The notes: a model not told the origin generated them from the letters alone. Counted from the first letter of the stretch, positions 8,866 through 19,685 are shown. The stretch is DNA of 64,000 nucleotides from Flavobacteria bacterium BAL38 (GCA_000169355.1 AAXX01000001.1:992001-1056000); one strand, 5' to 3'. Program-made: numbers and translations.

Positions 8866-9648
8866 ATGAAAACCACCCACTTTAAAAACACTAAAATTGC
8901 ATACACCGACCAAGGAAAAGGAACGGCTGTGGTTTTATTGCATGGTTTTTATGAAAATAAAGAAATGTGGAATGCTTTTGTGCCAGAGTTTTCAAAAAAA
9001 CATCGCGTTATTACTATTGATTTACTAGGTCACGGACAAACAGAATGCTTGGGTTACGTGCACACGATGGAAGATCAAGCCGATATGGTACATCATGTTT
9101 TAAACGAATTGAAAATTAGAAAAGCGGTTTTAGTTGGTCATTCAATGGGTGGATATATTGCTTTGGCTTTCGCCGAATTGTATCCAGACGCTATGAAAGG
9201 TTTGGTTCTTTTAAACTCCACATCAAGAGCTGATAGTGACGAACGAAAAGCTAATCGTGACCGAGCAATTATTGCTGTAAAAAAGAATTATGTGGTTTGT
9301 ATCAAAATGAGTGTTGCCAATTTATTCAGTGAAAAAAATCGGGAAATTCTATTGGATGAAATTGAATATGTAAAGATGGAAGCATTAAAAACACCTCTTC
9401 AAGGCATTGTTGCTTGTCAGGAAGGCATGAAAATCAGAAAAGATCGAGAAGTTATTTTGCATTTTGCCAATTATCCAATGCTGCTAATTTTAGGGAAAGA
9501 AGACCCTGTTTTAAATTATGATGAAAACGTCGACCAAATTGAAGGAACCGATGTGAAATTGCACACTTTTCCTGATGGGCACATGAGTCATATTGAAAAC
9601 AAGGAAGAATTGTTAACCGTTTTGAATGGTTTTTTAAAAAGGGTTTAA
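8866..9648 (+). CDS. Alpha/beta-fold hydrolase
   Basis: This is a 260-residue single-domain alpha/beta hydrolase, probably a cytoplasmic esterase-like enzyme. The oxyanion-hole motif HGF is at residues 26-28 and the nucleophile elbow GHSMGG puts the serine at position 93. The acid is probably the aspartate in GKEDPVL, and the histidine lies in DGHMSHIENKEE close to the C-terminus. There is no signal peptide. The substrate cannot be told from the sequence; the family includes esterases, lactonases and C-C hydrolases. It stands alone, convergent with the AddB-like gene. Confidence 0.88.
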   Translation: MKTTHFKNTKIAYTDQGKGTAVVLLHGFYENKEMWNAFVPEFSKKHRVITIDLLGHGQTECLGYVHTMEDQADMVHHVLNELKIRKAVLVGHSMGGYIALAFAELYPDAMKGLVLLNSTSRADSDERKANRDRAIIAVKKNYVVCIKMSVANLFSEKNREILLDEIEYVKMEALKTPLQGIVACQEGMKIRKDREVILHFANYPMLLILGKEDPVLNYDENVDQIEGTDVKLHTFPDGHMSHIENKEELLTVLNGFLKRV

Positions 9649-9768
9649 CCACTAATCCAGTAACTTCGGGACCACTAAGAAGACACAATGAACACAAACT
9701 AAAATTGCCACAGATTTCTCAGATTATAAGGATTTTAAATCAATAAAAATTATTTAATCATCGGCGAA

Positions 9769-12546
9769 CTATACTTTTTCCTTAAATGGAATTTCAACAT
9801 TAAAAATTTCCACAATCAACGTTTCTAATTCGGATTTAAAATCTTCTAAAGTATTGGTAGAAACAACAATTTCAGCCTCTTTTCCTTTTCCTAAGCCAAA
9901 AGGCAAAAACCCACTTTTCATGTTTTTAAAAGAAACTATTCCGGCTGAAACTTCTTTGTTTTTCTTTAATTCGTGATTTTCAAACATTAAAGCATAGCAT
10001 AACAACTGAATTATCTTTTCATTTTTAATATCGGAAGTCAAATCAGTAAAATCAATAACTTTTAAACTATTTCCATCTACTTTTCCGGTTTTGTAATCGA
10101 TGATTCTAATAGCACCGTTTCGTTCTTCAATTCGGTCGACTTTACCAGCAATTTTTATTGGAAAAGGGAACGATTTTACTTCTATTTCACATGACAAACT
10201 CGCTTCTAACAATAGCACTTTTATAGCTTGACCTGCTTCGATATCTTTCTTTTCTACTTGCAAAAAATTGTAAACATTTCGTTTGGCAACTTCAAAAGCC
10301 AATAGGTTTTTCCCTTTGGTAATTTCGCCTTCTTTGTATATTTCTTTGAAATGTTTTAAAATTACCTCGTCAATTTTTGTCTCCATCGCTTCAATATGAT
10401 GCAAAGCCAAAAACTGATTCAAATAGGGTGTATACAATTCCTCTAATGCATTGTGAATAATTGTGCCTAGGGTATTAGCCGCAATATTTTCTTCAACATC
10501 TTCTGCCTCGTTAATACGCAAAATACGTTGCATATAAAATTGTAGCGGATTTCTAATATAATTGGTCAAAGATGAAGGAGAAAATCCTTTTTCTGAAGCA
10601 ATTTCTTGTAAACGCGTTAGAATTTTATCTGTTTTAGGAATCGTTACAGGTTCGTATGCTTTTTCAGGTAAAACAGCGTTATAAATTGTACTAGTAATTG
10701 TGTGTTTTGGTTGTTTCTCGATTTCTAATTGAGTAATAAAACGACTTTTTTCACCAGCATCGATTCCTTCGTTGTCGGTATTATAAAGCAACCAAACGTT
10801 TTTCGCACGCAACAACAAATGATAAAAGTGATAACAATAAATCGCATCTTTTTCTTTGTAGGTGGGTAAGCCTAGTTCTTTCTTTACATCATAAGGAATG
10901 AATGAATTCTGTGATTTTCCAGCAGGAAATTTTCCTTCGTTTACCGATGTAATAATTACGTTTTCAAAATCCAATACGCGGCTTTCTAAAACACCCATTA
11001 CCTGAAGACCCGACAATGGTTCGCCTTCAAAAGAAACCTCCGCTAAATCGATGATTTGCTTATAAATCGCCTGAAGTGATGGCAAACTTTCGATTTGATT
11101 ATACGTTTCGTGATAATTGGTTAATTTATTTATCGTTTTAAAAACAGAATATACAAAAGCTTTAGTCACTTTCTCTTCGTCATCATCATTGCTTAAATAG
11201 GATTTTATGGTAAGCAAAATTGCATTTAAATTTGCTAAAATATCCGATATAGCATCATCCCATCTCGTAAACAACAATTGAAAAAATTTGTTTTCTGAAT
11301 TAGGATATTTCTCATCATATAAACTAAATAATTTTTGGTTCGAAAAAAAGGTAAAATTGTTATTCTGAATCACATTAACCACATCGTTAACTTTGCAATA
11401 GGGTTCCACCAGAGGATGATTAAGGACATCTAAAACTTCTTTGTAGTAGAATGTGTAACTCATTTCGTTTCGTTGTTTGGCATTTGAATGCATTTTAAAC
11501 AACTTACTAATTAACAATTGGGCAGGATTATTTTTACTAGGATAACCCATAGTAATATTCAAAGCATCTACCGTTTCAGGTAATCCATATAAAACGGTTA
11601 GTAACAAATTTTCGTCTCCTAAAACAATAGCTGTTTTTTCTAAATGTGGATTTTTTGCTTGGATTTTTTCAACGATGGTTCCTACAATTTTTGCTTGACC
11701 GATACTTTTTGGAGTGCCAATAATTTCGATATTCTTTTCTTCACTAAAATGATTAACGACCCATTCGAAATCTTGATTTACAAAAGGTTTCCATTCTTTT
11801 TTAAACTTTCTAATAAACAAACCTGCATCATGATAAGAATCGTTAAGAAACACCTCATCTATATCCCAATATATTTTGGCTTTGTTTTCGTTGGCTAAAT
11901 GTTTGAATATTTTTTCCTCTGCTTGATTTAAGGCATTAAAACCTGCAAAATAGATTTGATTGGTAATTGTTGCGGTAAAGGCAGCTAAATTTTTAACTGC
12001 TTCTCTATACAATAATCCTTGGTAACCGATTCCTTTTTGTAATAAATGATTATAAAAAGATTCGTAGTATAAAGGTAATTTAGCCCAAAATTCTATATGT
12101 GTATCTATTAATTTGGTAGTATTTGATGGTTCTAAATTCCATCTTTTCAAAGCTTCAATATCTTTTAGATAGGAAAACACATGATTTGGATCTAACAAAT
12201 ACCTGTCTATTTCATTAAAATCTTGAATGGCTGTTTTTGCCCAAGTAGCAAATTCTTCAAACGTTTGTTGCTTGGCTTTTTCTGTAACGGAAAGATAAAC
12301 TTCATAGAATTCAAACAATAATTCAATTGGATCAATGGTACGAAGACCTGAAATATCTTTAATGAAATCTTCAATACTTATTATAGATGGAGCAAAAGAA
12401 GTAGAATTAATTCTTTCTTTAAGGCTTTCTAAAAGAAAAACCTTTGCTCTTTTGTTTGGCAAAACAATTAGGCAATTCGATAATTCAATATCCGATTGTG
12501 AAAGAATGGTTTGGCTTAATTTATCTAAAAAAGTAGTTGAATTCAT
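9769..12546 (-). CDS. PD-(D/E)XK nuclease family protein, AddB-like subunit of a helicase-nuclease
   Basis: This 925-residue protein resembles AddB-type partners in double-strand-break repair. The N-terminal two thirds is a degenerate helicase-like region with family stretches such as FAGFNAL, GYPSKNNPAQLL and VLDFENVII. The C-terminal nuclease domain begins near YIRNPLQFYMQRIL and carries the catalytic run GKVDRIEERNG and IIDYKTGKVD. The AddA/RecB-like partner is encoded at 15344-18532 on the same strand, with ompA and kbl in between. AddB normally works with AddA to resect DNA ends. The start at 12546 directly follows the ompA terminator region. Confidence 0.85.
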   Translation of the reverse strand: MNSTTFLDKLSQTILSQSDIELSNCLIVLPNKRAKVFLLESLKERINSTSFAPSIISIEDFIKDISGLRTIDPIELLFEFYEVYLSVTEKAKQQTFEEFATWAKTAIQDFNEIDRYLLDPNHVFSYLKDIEALKRWNLEPSNTTKLIDTHIEFWAKLPLYYESFYNHLLQKGIGYQGLLYREAVKNLAAFTATITNQIYFAGFNALNQAEEKIFKHLANENKAKIYWDIDEVFLNDSYHDAGLFIRKFKKEWKPFVNQDFEWVVNHFSEEKNIEIIGTPKSIGQAKIVGTIVEKIQAKNPHLEKTAIVLGDENLLLTVLYGLPETVDALNITMGYPSKNNPAQLLISKLFKMHSNAKQRNEMSYTFYYKEVLDVLNHPLVEPYCKVNDVVNVIQNNNFTFFSNQKLFSLYDEKYPNSENKFFQLLFTRWDDAISDILANLNAILLTIKSYLSNDDDEEKVTKAFVYSVFKTINKLTNYHETYNQIESLPSLQAIYKQIIDLAEVSFEGEPLSGLQVMGVLESRVLDFENVIITSVNEGKFPAGKSQNSFIPYDVKKELGLPTYKEKDAIYCYHFYHLLLRAKNVWLLYNTDNEGIDAGEKSRFITQLEIEKQPKHTITSTIYNAVLPEKAYEPVTIPKTDKILTRLQEIASEKGFSPSSLTNYIRNPLQFYMQRILRINEAEDVEENIAANTLGTIIHNALEELYTPYLNQFLALHHIEAMETKIDEVILKHFKEIYKEGEITKGKNLLAFEVAKRNVYNFLQVEKKDIEAGQAIKVLLLEASLSCEIEVKSFPFPIKIAGKVDRIEERNGAIRIIDYKTGKVDGNSLKVIDFTDLTSDIKNEKIIQLLCYALMFENHELKKNKEVSAGIVSFKNMKSGFLPFGLGKGKEAEIVVSTNTLEDFKSELETLIVEIFNVEIPFKEKV

Positions 12547-12561
12547 TTTATAAAAATAAAA

Positions 12562-12587
12562 AAACGTCCCGATATATCGGGACGTTT
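12562..12587 (-). terminator. Rho-independent terminator after the OmpA gene
   Basis: A perfect palindrome with 13-nt half-sites (AACGTCCCGA core) is followed on the minus strand by a T-rich run. It lies between the OmpA stop and the start of the AddB-like gene. Confidence 0.85.
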
Positions 12588-12609
12588 CTTAATATATTTT
12601 AGAAAGAAA

Positions 12610-14013
12610 TTATTTTACTAATTTAACTTCTACTCTTCTGTTGTTAGCTTTACCTTTAGCAGTTTTGTTAGAATCTACTGGCATAGACTCACCAAAACCT
12701 TTAGAAGATAATCTTGAAGCATCGATACCGTTTTCAACTAAGAAGTTCTTAACAGCAGCAGCTCTTTCTTCAGATAATTTTTGATTTAAAGCATCAGCTC
12801 CAGTACTATCAGTATGACCCTCTAATGAGAATTTAGCTGTTGGGTACTCTTTTAAGATAGCTGTCATAGCTTGTAAAACTGGGATTGTTTGTTTTTGGAA
12901 AGAAGCTTTACCAGAGTTAAACAAGATAGTTTTACCGTAATCATTTAATTTTTTCATTGTATCGTCAGATACTTCTGGACATCCGTTGTTAGCAACAGTT
13001 CCAGCTACAGTAGGACATTTGTCATCTTTATCAGCAACACCGTCTCCGTCAGTATCAGGCCAAGGACAACCAGCGTTATCTTTTGCACCAGCTACAGTAG
13101 GACAATTGTCATCTTTATCAGCAACACCATCACCATCAGCATCTGGACAGCCGTTCATCATTTTGGTTCCTTTTTCTTCTGGACAAGCATCTTCTGAATT
13201 GATGATTCCGTCTCCATCGTTATCTGGACAACCGTTTAATTCTTTAGTACCTGCTTCTTCTGGACAAGCATCTTCTGAATCTTGGATTCCGTCTTTATCT
13301 GTATCTGGACATCCTTTGAATTCTGGTAAACCAGCAACTTCTGGACATGCATCATCTTTATCGTAAATTCCATCACCATCTGTATCTTTACCTCCAAATT
13401 TGAAAGTTAAACCAACAAAATGTTGAATATGACTTGGAACGTCTAAATCAGCAACTCTGTTATCATCAAATGAATGTTTGTAAACAGATTGTAATTGTAA
13501 ACCAACTTGCTCAGAAAACCAAAAAGTTAATCCTAAACCTCCGTTAACTGTTCCTGCAGATGCATCACCAAAGAAATTATAACCTCCTCCAATGTTAAGA
13601 GATGGATCAAACCATTTAGTACCAATCATTTCCATGAAGCTGTATTTGATTGTAGCATCAAAAGCATAGTAAGATAAATCTCCAGGATTTACTACTACAT
13701 CTGTTGAACCAGTTCCAGGAACTCTGAAAACCATTTTGTCAATTTTGTTAACAGATCCTGTTACACCAAATGAAAAACCATCTCCAACGTATCTAGATAC
13801 GTTTAAATAAGATACTGAAGGAATAAAGTTCCAGTTATCTCTTGCATTACCTAATTGAATCCACTTTGGACTATCGTTTCCAACAGCACTTACTTTAGTG
13901 TCTACTCCGTTAGCTCCAAAAGAGATTGCCCACGGGTTGTTGCTGTCTTGTGCTTGAGATGTCATACCTGCAAACAATAAAGCGGCAGCAAATAATTTTT
14001 TTAAATGTTTCAT
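12610..14013 (-). CDS. OmpA family outer-membrane protein with thrombospondin type-3 repeats
   Basis: The 467-residue protein has a signal peptide (residues 1-21, ending TSQAQ) and an eight-strand-type beta-barrel of about 200 residues. A calcium-binding TSP3 region follows, with about five repeats of the DTDGDG...DACPE type. The C-terminal OmpA domain binds peptidoglycan and contains [11 protein letters not shown] and the arginine-rich [11 protein letters not shown] end. This architecture is the abundant structural OmpA of Flavobacteria, linking outer membrane and cell wall. A strong promoter (14051-14080) and a strong terminator bracket it, consistent with high expression as a single gene. 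Confidence 0.95.
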   Translation of the reverse strand: MKHLKKLFAAALLFAGMTSQAQDSNNPWAISFGANGVDTKVSAVGNDSPKWIQLGNARDNWNFIPSVSYLNVSRYVGDGFSFGVTGSVNKIDKMVFRVPGTGSTDVVVNPGDLSYYAFDATIKYSFMEMIGTKWFDPSLNIGGGYNFFGDASAGTVNGGLGLTFWFSEQVGLQLQSVYKHSFDDNRVADLDVPSHIQHFVGLTFKFGGKDTDGDGIYDKDDACPEVAGLPEFKGCPDTDKDGIQDSEDACPEEAGTKELNGCPDNDGDGIINSEDACPEEKGTKMMNGCPDADGDGVADKDDNCPTVAGAKDNAGCPWPDTDGDGVADKDDKCPTVAGTVANNGCPEVSDDTMKKLNDYGKTILFNSGKASFQKQTIPVLQAMTAILKEYPTAKFSLEGHTDSTGADALNQKLSEERAAAVKNFLVENGIDASRLSSKGFGESMPVDSNKTAKGKANNRRVEVKLVK

Positions 14014-14050
14014 ACGTGATTTATTTAATTACAATGCGTTATAATTGGAG

Positions 14051-14080
14051 CAAAAGTAATATGTTTTTTTTAAATACAAA
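14051..14080 (-). promoter_or_regulatory. Promoter of the OmpA gene
   Basis: On the minus strand TTTG (14077-14080), an 18-nt spacer and TACTTTTG (14051-14058) form a perfect match to the Bacteroidota consensus, 37 nt upstream of the ATG. Confidence 0.75.
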
Positions 14081-14115
14081 AGTTTTGTTAAAAAAAAATA
14101 CTAGTTTGTCTAATT

Positions 14116-15312
14116 TTACTTGATTATTCCTAATTTTTTAGCTACTTCGGTAAAAGCTTCTATGGCTTTATCCAAATGTACTTGTGTATGTGCTGCGGAT
14201 AATTGTACACGAATACGCGCTTTGTCTTTTGGTACAACTGGAAAGAAAAAACCTATAACATAAATTCCTTTCTTTAATAGTTCCTCTGCCATAATTTGTG
14301 ATAATTTGGCATCATATAACATAACTGGCACAATTGCAGAGTCTCCATCGATAAAATCTATGCCCGCTTTTCTTAATCCTGCTTTGAAATAATTCGTATT
14401 CCATTCTAATTTATCTCTTAAAGTCGTATCTTTTTCTAATAGTTCAAAAACTTTTAATGAAGCTCCTACAATTGAAGGCGCTAACGAATTTGAAAACAAA
14501 TATGGACGCGAACGTTGGCGTAATATTTCAATGATTTCTTTTTTAGCTGTTGTATAACCTCCCATTGCTCCACCCAAAGCTTTTCCTAATGTTCCTGTGA
14601 TGATGTCTACTCTTCCCATTACACCTTTAGCTTCTAATGTTCCTTTTCCTGTAGCACCAATAAAACCTGCAGCGTGACACTCATCTACCATAACCATAGC
14701 ATCATATTTATCTGCTAAATCGCAAATTTTGTCTAATGGCGCTACTAATCCGTCCATTGAGAAAACTCCGTCAGTTACGATTAATTTAAAACGATGACCT
14801 GCTTCGGTAGCTTTAATTAACTGTTGTTCTAAGTCTTCCATGTTGTTATTTTCGTAACGATAACGTGCTGCTTTACACAAACGAACACCATCAATAATAG
14901 AAGCATGATTTAAACTATCAGAAATAATACAATCCTCTTCTCCTAATAAAGGTTCAAAAACTCCGCCGTTAGCATCAAAAGCTGCAGCATATAAAATAGT
15001 ATCTTCTGTTCCGTAGAAATTTGCGATTTTTTGTTCTAATTCTTTGTGAATATCTTGTGTTCCACAAATAAAACGTACTGATGACATACCGAAACCGTGA
15101 GAATCCAAAGCGTCTTTTGCCGCTTGAACTACTTCTGGATGCGATGACAATCCTAAATAATTATTGGCACAAAAATTTAAAACCGTTTCTCCAGTTGAGA
15201 TCGTAATTTCTGCTCCTTGAGGCGAAGTAATAATGCGCTCTTTTTTAAATAATCCGTTTTCTTGAATCGTATTTAATTCATTTTGTAGGTGTTGTTGGAT
15301 TTTTCCGTACAT
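14116..15312 (-). CDS. kbl: Glycine C-acetyltransferase (2-amino-3-ketobutyrate CoA ligase)
   Basis: This PLP enzyme of the alpha-oxoamine synthase family cleaves 2-amino-3-ketobutyrate with CoA to glycine and acetyl-CoA in threonine breakdown. The 398-residue length equals that of E. coli Kbl. The PLP-binding lysine lies in [14 protein letters not shown], the cofactor-contact stretch is [11 protein letters not shown], and FCANNYLGL occurs near the N-terminus. The expected partner, threonine dehydrogenase, is not in the window. The gene starts 31 nt after the AddA-like gene on the same strand and may be co-transcribed with it. Confidence 0.94.
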   Translation of the reverse strand: MYGKIQQHLQNELNTIQENGLFKKERIITSPQGAEITISTGETVLNFCANNYLGLSSHPEVVQAAKDALDSHGFGMSSVRFICGTQDIHKELEQKIANFYGTEDTILYAAAFDANGGVFEPLLGEEDCIISDSLNHASIIDGVRLCKAARYRYENNNMEDLEQQLIKATEAGHRFKLIVTDGVFSMDGLVAPLDKICDLADKYDAMVMVDECHAAGFIGATGKGTLEAKGVMGRVDIITGTLGKALGGAMGGYTTAKKEIIEILRQRSRPYLFSNSLAPSIVGASLKVFELLEKDTTLRDKLEWNTNYFKAGLRKAGIDFIDGDSAIVPVMLYDAKLSQIMAEELLKKGIYVIGFFFPVVPKDKARIRVQLSAAHTQVHLDKAIEAFTEVAKKLGIIK

Positions 15313-15343
15313 ATTATTGTTGTTTGTTGTTATTAATTTATGG

Positions 15344-18300
15344 TCACAAAGTTACTATTTCTATACTTTCTCCTATATATATAAGTACTTTTTTTACAAC
15401 CGTATAATTCATTTCTTGCAAAGCTAATTCATATTCTTCCAATTGCGCTTTGTGTTTATTGTGTTTTTCTCCCGTTTTATAATCTAATAAATATGCCAAA
15501 TTGTCTTTAATCACAACTCTATCTGGTTTGCTGTTTTTTGTGGCTTTTTTAATAATATTTTGCTCATTGTAAACTTTGGCTTCCACATCAAAAAACAAAT
15601 TCAATTCTTCATGATTCACAATTTTACCAATCGTTTCTTTAAAAATTGGATTTTGGGAAAACGTAATCAAACCAAATTCTGTAGCCTTTTGAATTGCTAA
15701 ATCCACATCTTCTTTGGTATGAATAAATGCCATAATTTCGTGAAGAATGTTTCCAAAATTAATAGCATCTTGTTGCAATGTTCCCCACATTAAGGCTTCG
15801 CGTTGTGCAATTTTGATGTTTTTAGGGTTTAACTTATGCGTTACAATACCAATTTGGTTATTTTTCCCTTGGTGCGCTTTGTTGACTGATATTCGGGTTG
15901 GAGTTCCGAATTCATATTCTAATTTTGTCTCTTCATATTTCTCACAAATCTGCAAAAACTCTAAGAAATAATAGGATAAATTATTGGTGACCAAATCGCC
16001 TTTTTTGGTTACTAATTTATTTGAAATTACATACAATTGTTCTTCAGCACGTGTTAAAGCCACGTACAAAACATTAATTGTATCTAAAACTTCTTCTTGA
16101 TTTTTGGTTTGAAAAATGGTTTTTGCTTCGTTTCCGTATGTTTCTACTTCTTTCCGATTATTAATTAATGCTTTTGGCAAATCGATATTCGAATCTTCTA
16201 ACGGAATCCAAAGTTTATCTTTAATTTTTCTCGAAAAATCTTCTTCGGCAAACGGAAAAATTACCACTGGAAACTCTAATCCTTTCGATTTATGAATCGT
16301 CATGATCCGAACTGCGTTGGTTCCTTCTGGCGACGGAATACTTTTTTGATACCCAATTTTATCCCAATATTCCAAGAAATCCGAAATACTCGATTGCACT
16401 TTTACGTCTTTTTCTAATACCAAATCCAAAAAATACTGCAAATACGAAGTATTCACTTTATCATTTAAGAAAGTCGCAATCAAAATTTCAACCGCTTCAT
16501 ACAAGGATTTTTTCTTGCAATTTTTAAACGAAATTTCAATTCCGATAGTTTTTAAAAACGATTCTAATTCTTCCGAATTTTTATCTTTTGCAGCCAAGAT
16601 GAAATCATGAATCTCTAATTCTGACTGTAAATATTTCGCAATGAAATACAAGAAATACACTTTTGATTCGTCGTCTTTCGGATTTTTCAAATAGCGAAGC
16701 AACGCAATCAACAACTTCACTTCAGTCGCATTTTGAATCAATAAAGTTTCCGAAGATAAAATCGGAACGCTGTTTTCAGTTAAGAAATTCGCTAATTTAA
16801 TTCCGGGCGCTTTCGTTCGCGTAAGCAAAACAATGTCTTTGTATTCAAATCCGTTCGCAATACATTTTTCAATGGTTCTTAACGTTTGATTCAAGTAATA
16901 TTTATCTTTTATTGTAATCGAATCGTTATCTGAATCAAAACCCTCGACTTCGGTTTCATCTTCTGGCACTTCAATAAACGATAAATTTACATAACCTCCT
17001 TTTTTCGAGTTTACTTCTTGATGCGAAAGATTTTCGTACAGGTTTTTATAATCTTCGTTCTGAAATTTATCTGATAATTGATAAAAAAACGCATTATTAA
17101 AATGAATCACTTCGCTAAAACTGCGGTAATTTGTACCTAAACGAAGCGTTTCTTTATCTTTATTGGAAAACGGATTGTGCTTTTTATCTTCTTTTGCTAA
17201 ATCGATGAATTGTTCGGCTTTTCCTCCGCGCCAACGGTAAATGGCTTGTTTTGGATCACCAACCAACATCAACGTTCCTTGTTGACCAAAATCGTCTTGA
17301 CCAGAAAGTGCGTTATCGATTAACGGAATTAAATTTTGCCATTGCATTACCGAAGTATCTTGAAATTCATCGATAAAATAATGTCGGTATTTTTCTCCCA
17401 AACGCTCATAAATAAAAGGCGCTGGCTGGTTTTGAATTTCGTTGTGAATAATTTTATTAAAATCGGAAATCGAAACTAAATTTTGCTCTTCCTGAATTTG
17501 TTTGAATTCTTGATAAATCGTGTTTAATAACGAAAGTGGATTTAGATTTTGCAGAAAAGCTTCGTACATTGAAATTTTTCCTGCTTTTTCATTGATTGCA
17601 ACAACCGAAGCTAAAATTTCGGATGCATTTTCATCGATAAAATCCTTATCGAATTGCGAAACCGACTTTGAATAAGGCGATTTTGTTCCGTCTAAATAAT
17701 TAATTACCGTTTCGTTTATAGCAATTTTATCAGCGGTAACTTTTTCTAAATGATTAGTAACATAACTCGAATAAAACGATTTTCGAGAAACGCCATTCGT
17801 ATCAATTTTATCCAAAACAGTTTTAGCAATAGCTTTACATTCCGATTTTAATTGCTTAACTTCTTCTTGTAATTTCTTTTTGATGACACCAAAATCATCC
17901 AAACTCTTATCGGACATTTCTTTGATTTCTTCCGAATTGTTTTCGTTAGTAATCAATTGGGCCACCTTTAATAATTCAGCTGAAATGTCCCAGTTTTTAT
18001 CGTCGTCGGTTTTTTCTTTTGAAAATTCAATTAGTAATTTAGTCAAATTTACATCGTCTCCAGCTTTTGAAATTACCAAATCAATCGCTTCTTGCAAAAG
18101 CGAATCGGTTTCCAATGAAACTTCAAAATTCGGAGGCAAATTTAAATCTTGCGCAAACGTTCGTATGACTTTGTGCGTGAATTTATCAATTGTAGAAATA
18201 TCAAACGCCGCATAATTATGAATGATATTTTTGATGATGGCTTTCGATTTGTCTTTTAAAGTGGCTATACTCAGTTTGGTTTCAGCCGAGACATCTTTTA

Positions 18301-18532
18301 GCAATTCCATCGCTTTATCAGAAGTAGAATCAATTGAAAACTCGTACAAACTCGATACAATTCTGCTTTTCATTTCTTCCACTGCTTTGTTGGTAAAAGT
18401 AATGGCTAAAATTTTTCGATAGGCATCATCATTCGAGGCCAAGAAAAGAATTTTTAGATATTCTTTTGTTAGTGTATAGGTTTTTCCTGAGCCAGCCGAA
18501 GCGTCATATATGGTAAAAGCTGTTGTGTTCAA
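15344..18532 (-). CDS. UvrD/RecB-like helicase-nuclease (AddA-like)
   Basis: The 1062-residue superfamily-1 DNA helicase has Walker [11 protein letters not shown] (residues 11-20), Walker [10 protein letters not shown], motif [17 protein letters not shown], motif IV GTNYRS, motif [14 protein letters not shown] and motif [16 protein letters not shown]-terminal RecB-type nuclease domain ends with [11 protein letters not shown]. It should unwind and trim broken ends together with the AddB-like protein encoded 2.8 kb downstream. The start is a TTG at 18530-18532: an in-frame stop lies two codons upstream and there is no nearby in-frame ATG before the Walker motif. Confidence 0.92.
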   Translation of the reverse strand: MNTTAFTIYDASAGSGKTYTLTKEYLKILFLASNDDAYRKILAITFTNKAVEEMKSRIVSSLYEFSIDSTSDKAMELLKDVSAETKLSIATLKDKSKAIIKNIIHNYAAFDISTIDKFTHKVIRTFAQDLNLPPNFEVSLETDSLLQEAIDLVISKAGDDVNLTKLLIEFSKEKTDDDKNWDISAELLKVAQLITNENNSEEIKEMSDKSLDDFGVIKKKLQEEVKQLKSECKAIAKTVLDKIDTNGVSRKSFYSSYVTNHLEKVTADKIAINETVINYLDGTKSPYSKSVSQFDKDFIDENASEILASVVAINEKAGKISMYEAFLQNLNPLSLLNTIYQEFKQIQEEQNLVSISDFNKIIHNEIQNQPAPFIYERLGEKYRHYFIDEFQDTSVMQWQNLIPLIDNALSGQDDFGQQGTLMLVGDPKQAIYRWRGGKAEQFIDLAKEDKKHNPFSNKDKETLRLGTNYRSFSEVIHFNNAFFYQLSDKFQNEDYKNLYENLSHQEVNSKKGGYVNLSFIEVPEDETEVEGFDSDNDSITIKDKYYLNQTLRTIEKCIANGFEYKDIVLLTRTKAPGIKLANFLTENSVPILSSETLLIQNATEVKLLIALLRYLKNPKDDESKVYFLYFIAKYLQSELEIHDFILAAKDKNSEELESFLKTIGIEISFKNCKKKSLYEAVEILIATFLNDKVNTSYLQYFLDLVLEKDVKVQSSISDFLEYWDKIGYQKSIPSPEGTNAVRIMTIHKSKGLEFPVVIFPFAEEDFSRKIKDKLWIPLEDSNIDLPKALINNRKEVETYGNEAKTIFQTKNQEEVLDTINVLYVALTRAEEQLYVISNKLVTKKGDLVTNNLSYYFLEFLQICEKYEETKLEYEFGTPTRISVNKAHQGKNNQIGIVTHKLNPKNIKIAQREALMWGTLQQDAINFGNILHEIMAFIHTKEDVDLAIQKATEFGLITFSQNPIFKETIGKIVNHEELNLFFDVEAKVYNEQNIIKKATKNSKPDRVVIKDNLAYLLDYKTGEKHNKHKAQLEEYELALQEMNYTVVKKVLIYIGESIEIVTL

Positions 18533-18576
18533 ATGTTATATTTATCTTAATAATAGTGATATAGAAACTATCTATT

Positions 18577-18606
18577 TTTGAATCCGAAGTTTAATTTGTA
18601 AATTTG
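18577..18606 (+). promoter_or_regulatory. Promoter of the superoxide dismutase gene
   Basis: TTTG (18577-18580), an 18-nt spacer and TAAATTTG (18599-18606) match the Bacteroidota consensus exactly, 33 nt upstream of the ATG. Confidence 0.75.
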
Positions 18607-18639
18607 GTGAAAATATTACTAATCTAAAAATAAAATATT

Positions 18640-19245
18640 ATGGCTTTTGAATTACCACAATTATCGTATGCGTTTGACGCATTAGAACCACATATTGATG
18701 CAAAAACAATGGAAATTCACCATTCAAAACATCACAATGCTTATGTTACTAACTTAAACGCAGCTATTGCTGGAACTGAATTAGAAGGAAAATCTATTGA
18801 AGATATCATGAAAAATCTTGATATGAACAATATGGCAGTTCGTAACAATGGTGGTGGACATTTTAATCACACTTTATTTTGGGAAATTATGTCGCCAAAC
18901 GGTGGTGGTTTGCCAACAGGTGAATTAGCAACTGCTATTGATGCTGCTTTTGGTTCATTTGATGCTTTTAAAGCAGAATTTTCTAAAGCTGGAGCTACTC
19001 GTTTTGGGTCTGGTTGGGCTTGGTTATGTGTAAAAGATGGTAAATTAGAAGTTTGTTCTACTCCAAATCAAGACAATCCATTAATGCCAGGTGTTGCTTG
19101 TGGCGGACAACCAATTTTAGGAATGGATGTTTGGGAACATGCTTATTACTTAAATTATCAAAACCGTCGTCCTGACTATATGGAAGCTTTCTTCAATGTA
19201 ATAAATTGGACTGAAGTAGCAAAACGTTTTTCTGCGTCAAAATAA
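18640..19245 (+). CDS. Superoxide dismutase (Fe/Mn type)
   Basis: This cytoplasmic enzyme converts superoxide to peroxide and oxygen. The 201-residue protein shows the four metal ligands of the family: the histidine in ETM-type segment [14 protein letters not shown], the histidine in [11 protein letters not shown], and the aspartate and histidine of [15 protein letters not shown]. There is no signal peptide. Sequence alone does not cleanly decide iron or manganese, so I give no sodA/sodB symbol. It is monocistronic, between its own promoter and a strong bidirectional terminator. Confidence 0.96.
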   Translation: MAFELPQLSYAFDALEPHIDAKTMEIHHSKHHNAYVTNLNAAIAGTELEGKSIEDIMKNLDMNNMAVRNNGGGHFNHTLFWEIMSPNGGGLPTGELATAIDAAFGSFDAFKAEFSKAGATRFGSGWAWLCVKDGKLEVCSTPNQDNPLMPGVACGGQPILGMDVWEHAYYLNYQNRRPDYMEAFFNVINWTEVAKRFSASK

Positions 19246-19261
19246 TCTAAAATTAATAAAC

Positions 19262-19300
19262 AAAAAAAGCCGAAGAGTATTGCAACTCTTCGGCTTTTTT
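19262..19300. terminator. Bidirectional terminator after sodA
   Basis: GCCGAAGAGT (19269-19278) and its exact reverse complement (19285-19294) enclose a 6-nt loop, with an A run before and a T run after. Confidence 0.88.
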
Positions 19301-19323
19301 GTATTTTACCAATTTCTTAAATG

Positions 19324-19394
19324 AAAAAAAGGTGAAATTTCTTTCACCCTTTTTGCCCCAAATCTACCATAAAACTTAACCTACTAATTTTCTG
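19324..19394 (-). ncRNA. Candidate small RNA, copy A of a tandem pair
   Basis: The minus strand carries TTTG (near 19433), a spacer of about 21-22 nt and a TACTTTAG box (19401-19408), then about 70 nt ending in a GGTGAAA/TTTCACC hairpin and a T run. Positions 19324-19391 are identical over 68 nt to 19533-19600. The block contains an eight-codon ORF (ATG GTA GAT...) just before the hairpin, so a leader-peptide role is possible. It is not part of any recognised gene. Confidence 0.5.
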
Positions 19395-19530
19395 GTAGTG
19401 CTAAAGTATAGCTAGCTTATTTATTAATACAAAAAACTTGTTGAAAAACCTAAATACTCGACGAAATGCGTTTTTACAAAACAAAACCGATGAAAATATC
19501 TTTTTAAGAAAAACTATTTCCGTTTTAAAC

Positions 19531-19605
19531 AAAAAAAAAGGTGAAATTTCTTTCACCCTTTTTGCCCCAAATCTACCATAAAACTTAACCTACTAATTTT
19601 ATTTC
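19531..19605 (-). ncRNA. Candidate small RNA, copy B of a tandem pair
   Basis: This unit has a perfect -7 box TACATTTG (minus strand, 19612-19619) and the same 68-nt body and terminator hairpin as copy A. The -33 region is not obvious. It lies directly downstream of purF, so the hairpin could also end purF transcription, but the dedicated promoter box and duplicated body argue for a separate short transcript of about 75 nt. Confidence 0.5.
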
Positions 19606-19685
19606 GTGAGTCAAATGTATAACGAGAAATTTATAATTCATTAAATAATTGTTATACGGAATAAAAAACCGATGAAATGCGTTTT

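Larger units (their letters stand above)
19246..19685. other. 440-bp intergenic region with two tandem small-RNA-like units
   Basis: This region separates sodA and purF, whose 3' ends face each other. It holds the sodA terminator at 19262-19300 and then a roughly 209-bp tandem duplication. Each unit has a 68-nt identical block ending in a minus-strand terminator, a diverged promoter-like middle and a conserved ACGCATTTC segment. No protein gene of normal size is present. Confidence 0.75.

Noticed and set aside
9649..9768. Stretch with ACCACTAA and CACAGATTTCTCAGATTATAAG segments resembling degenerate intergenic repeats
   Set aside because: I could not pair clear arms or find a second copy in the window, so it is not listed as a repeat.
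12960..13390. Regular repeats of about 80 bp resembling a CRISPR array, and a 126-codon open frame on the plus strand
   Set aside because: The repeats encode the calcium-binding TSP3 units of the OmpA gene on the minus strand; the open frame is their shadow and there are no spacers or cas genes.
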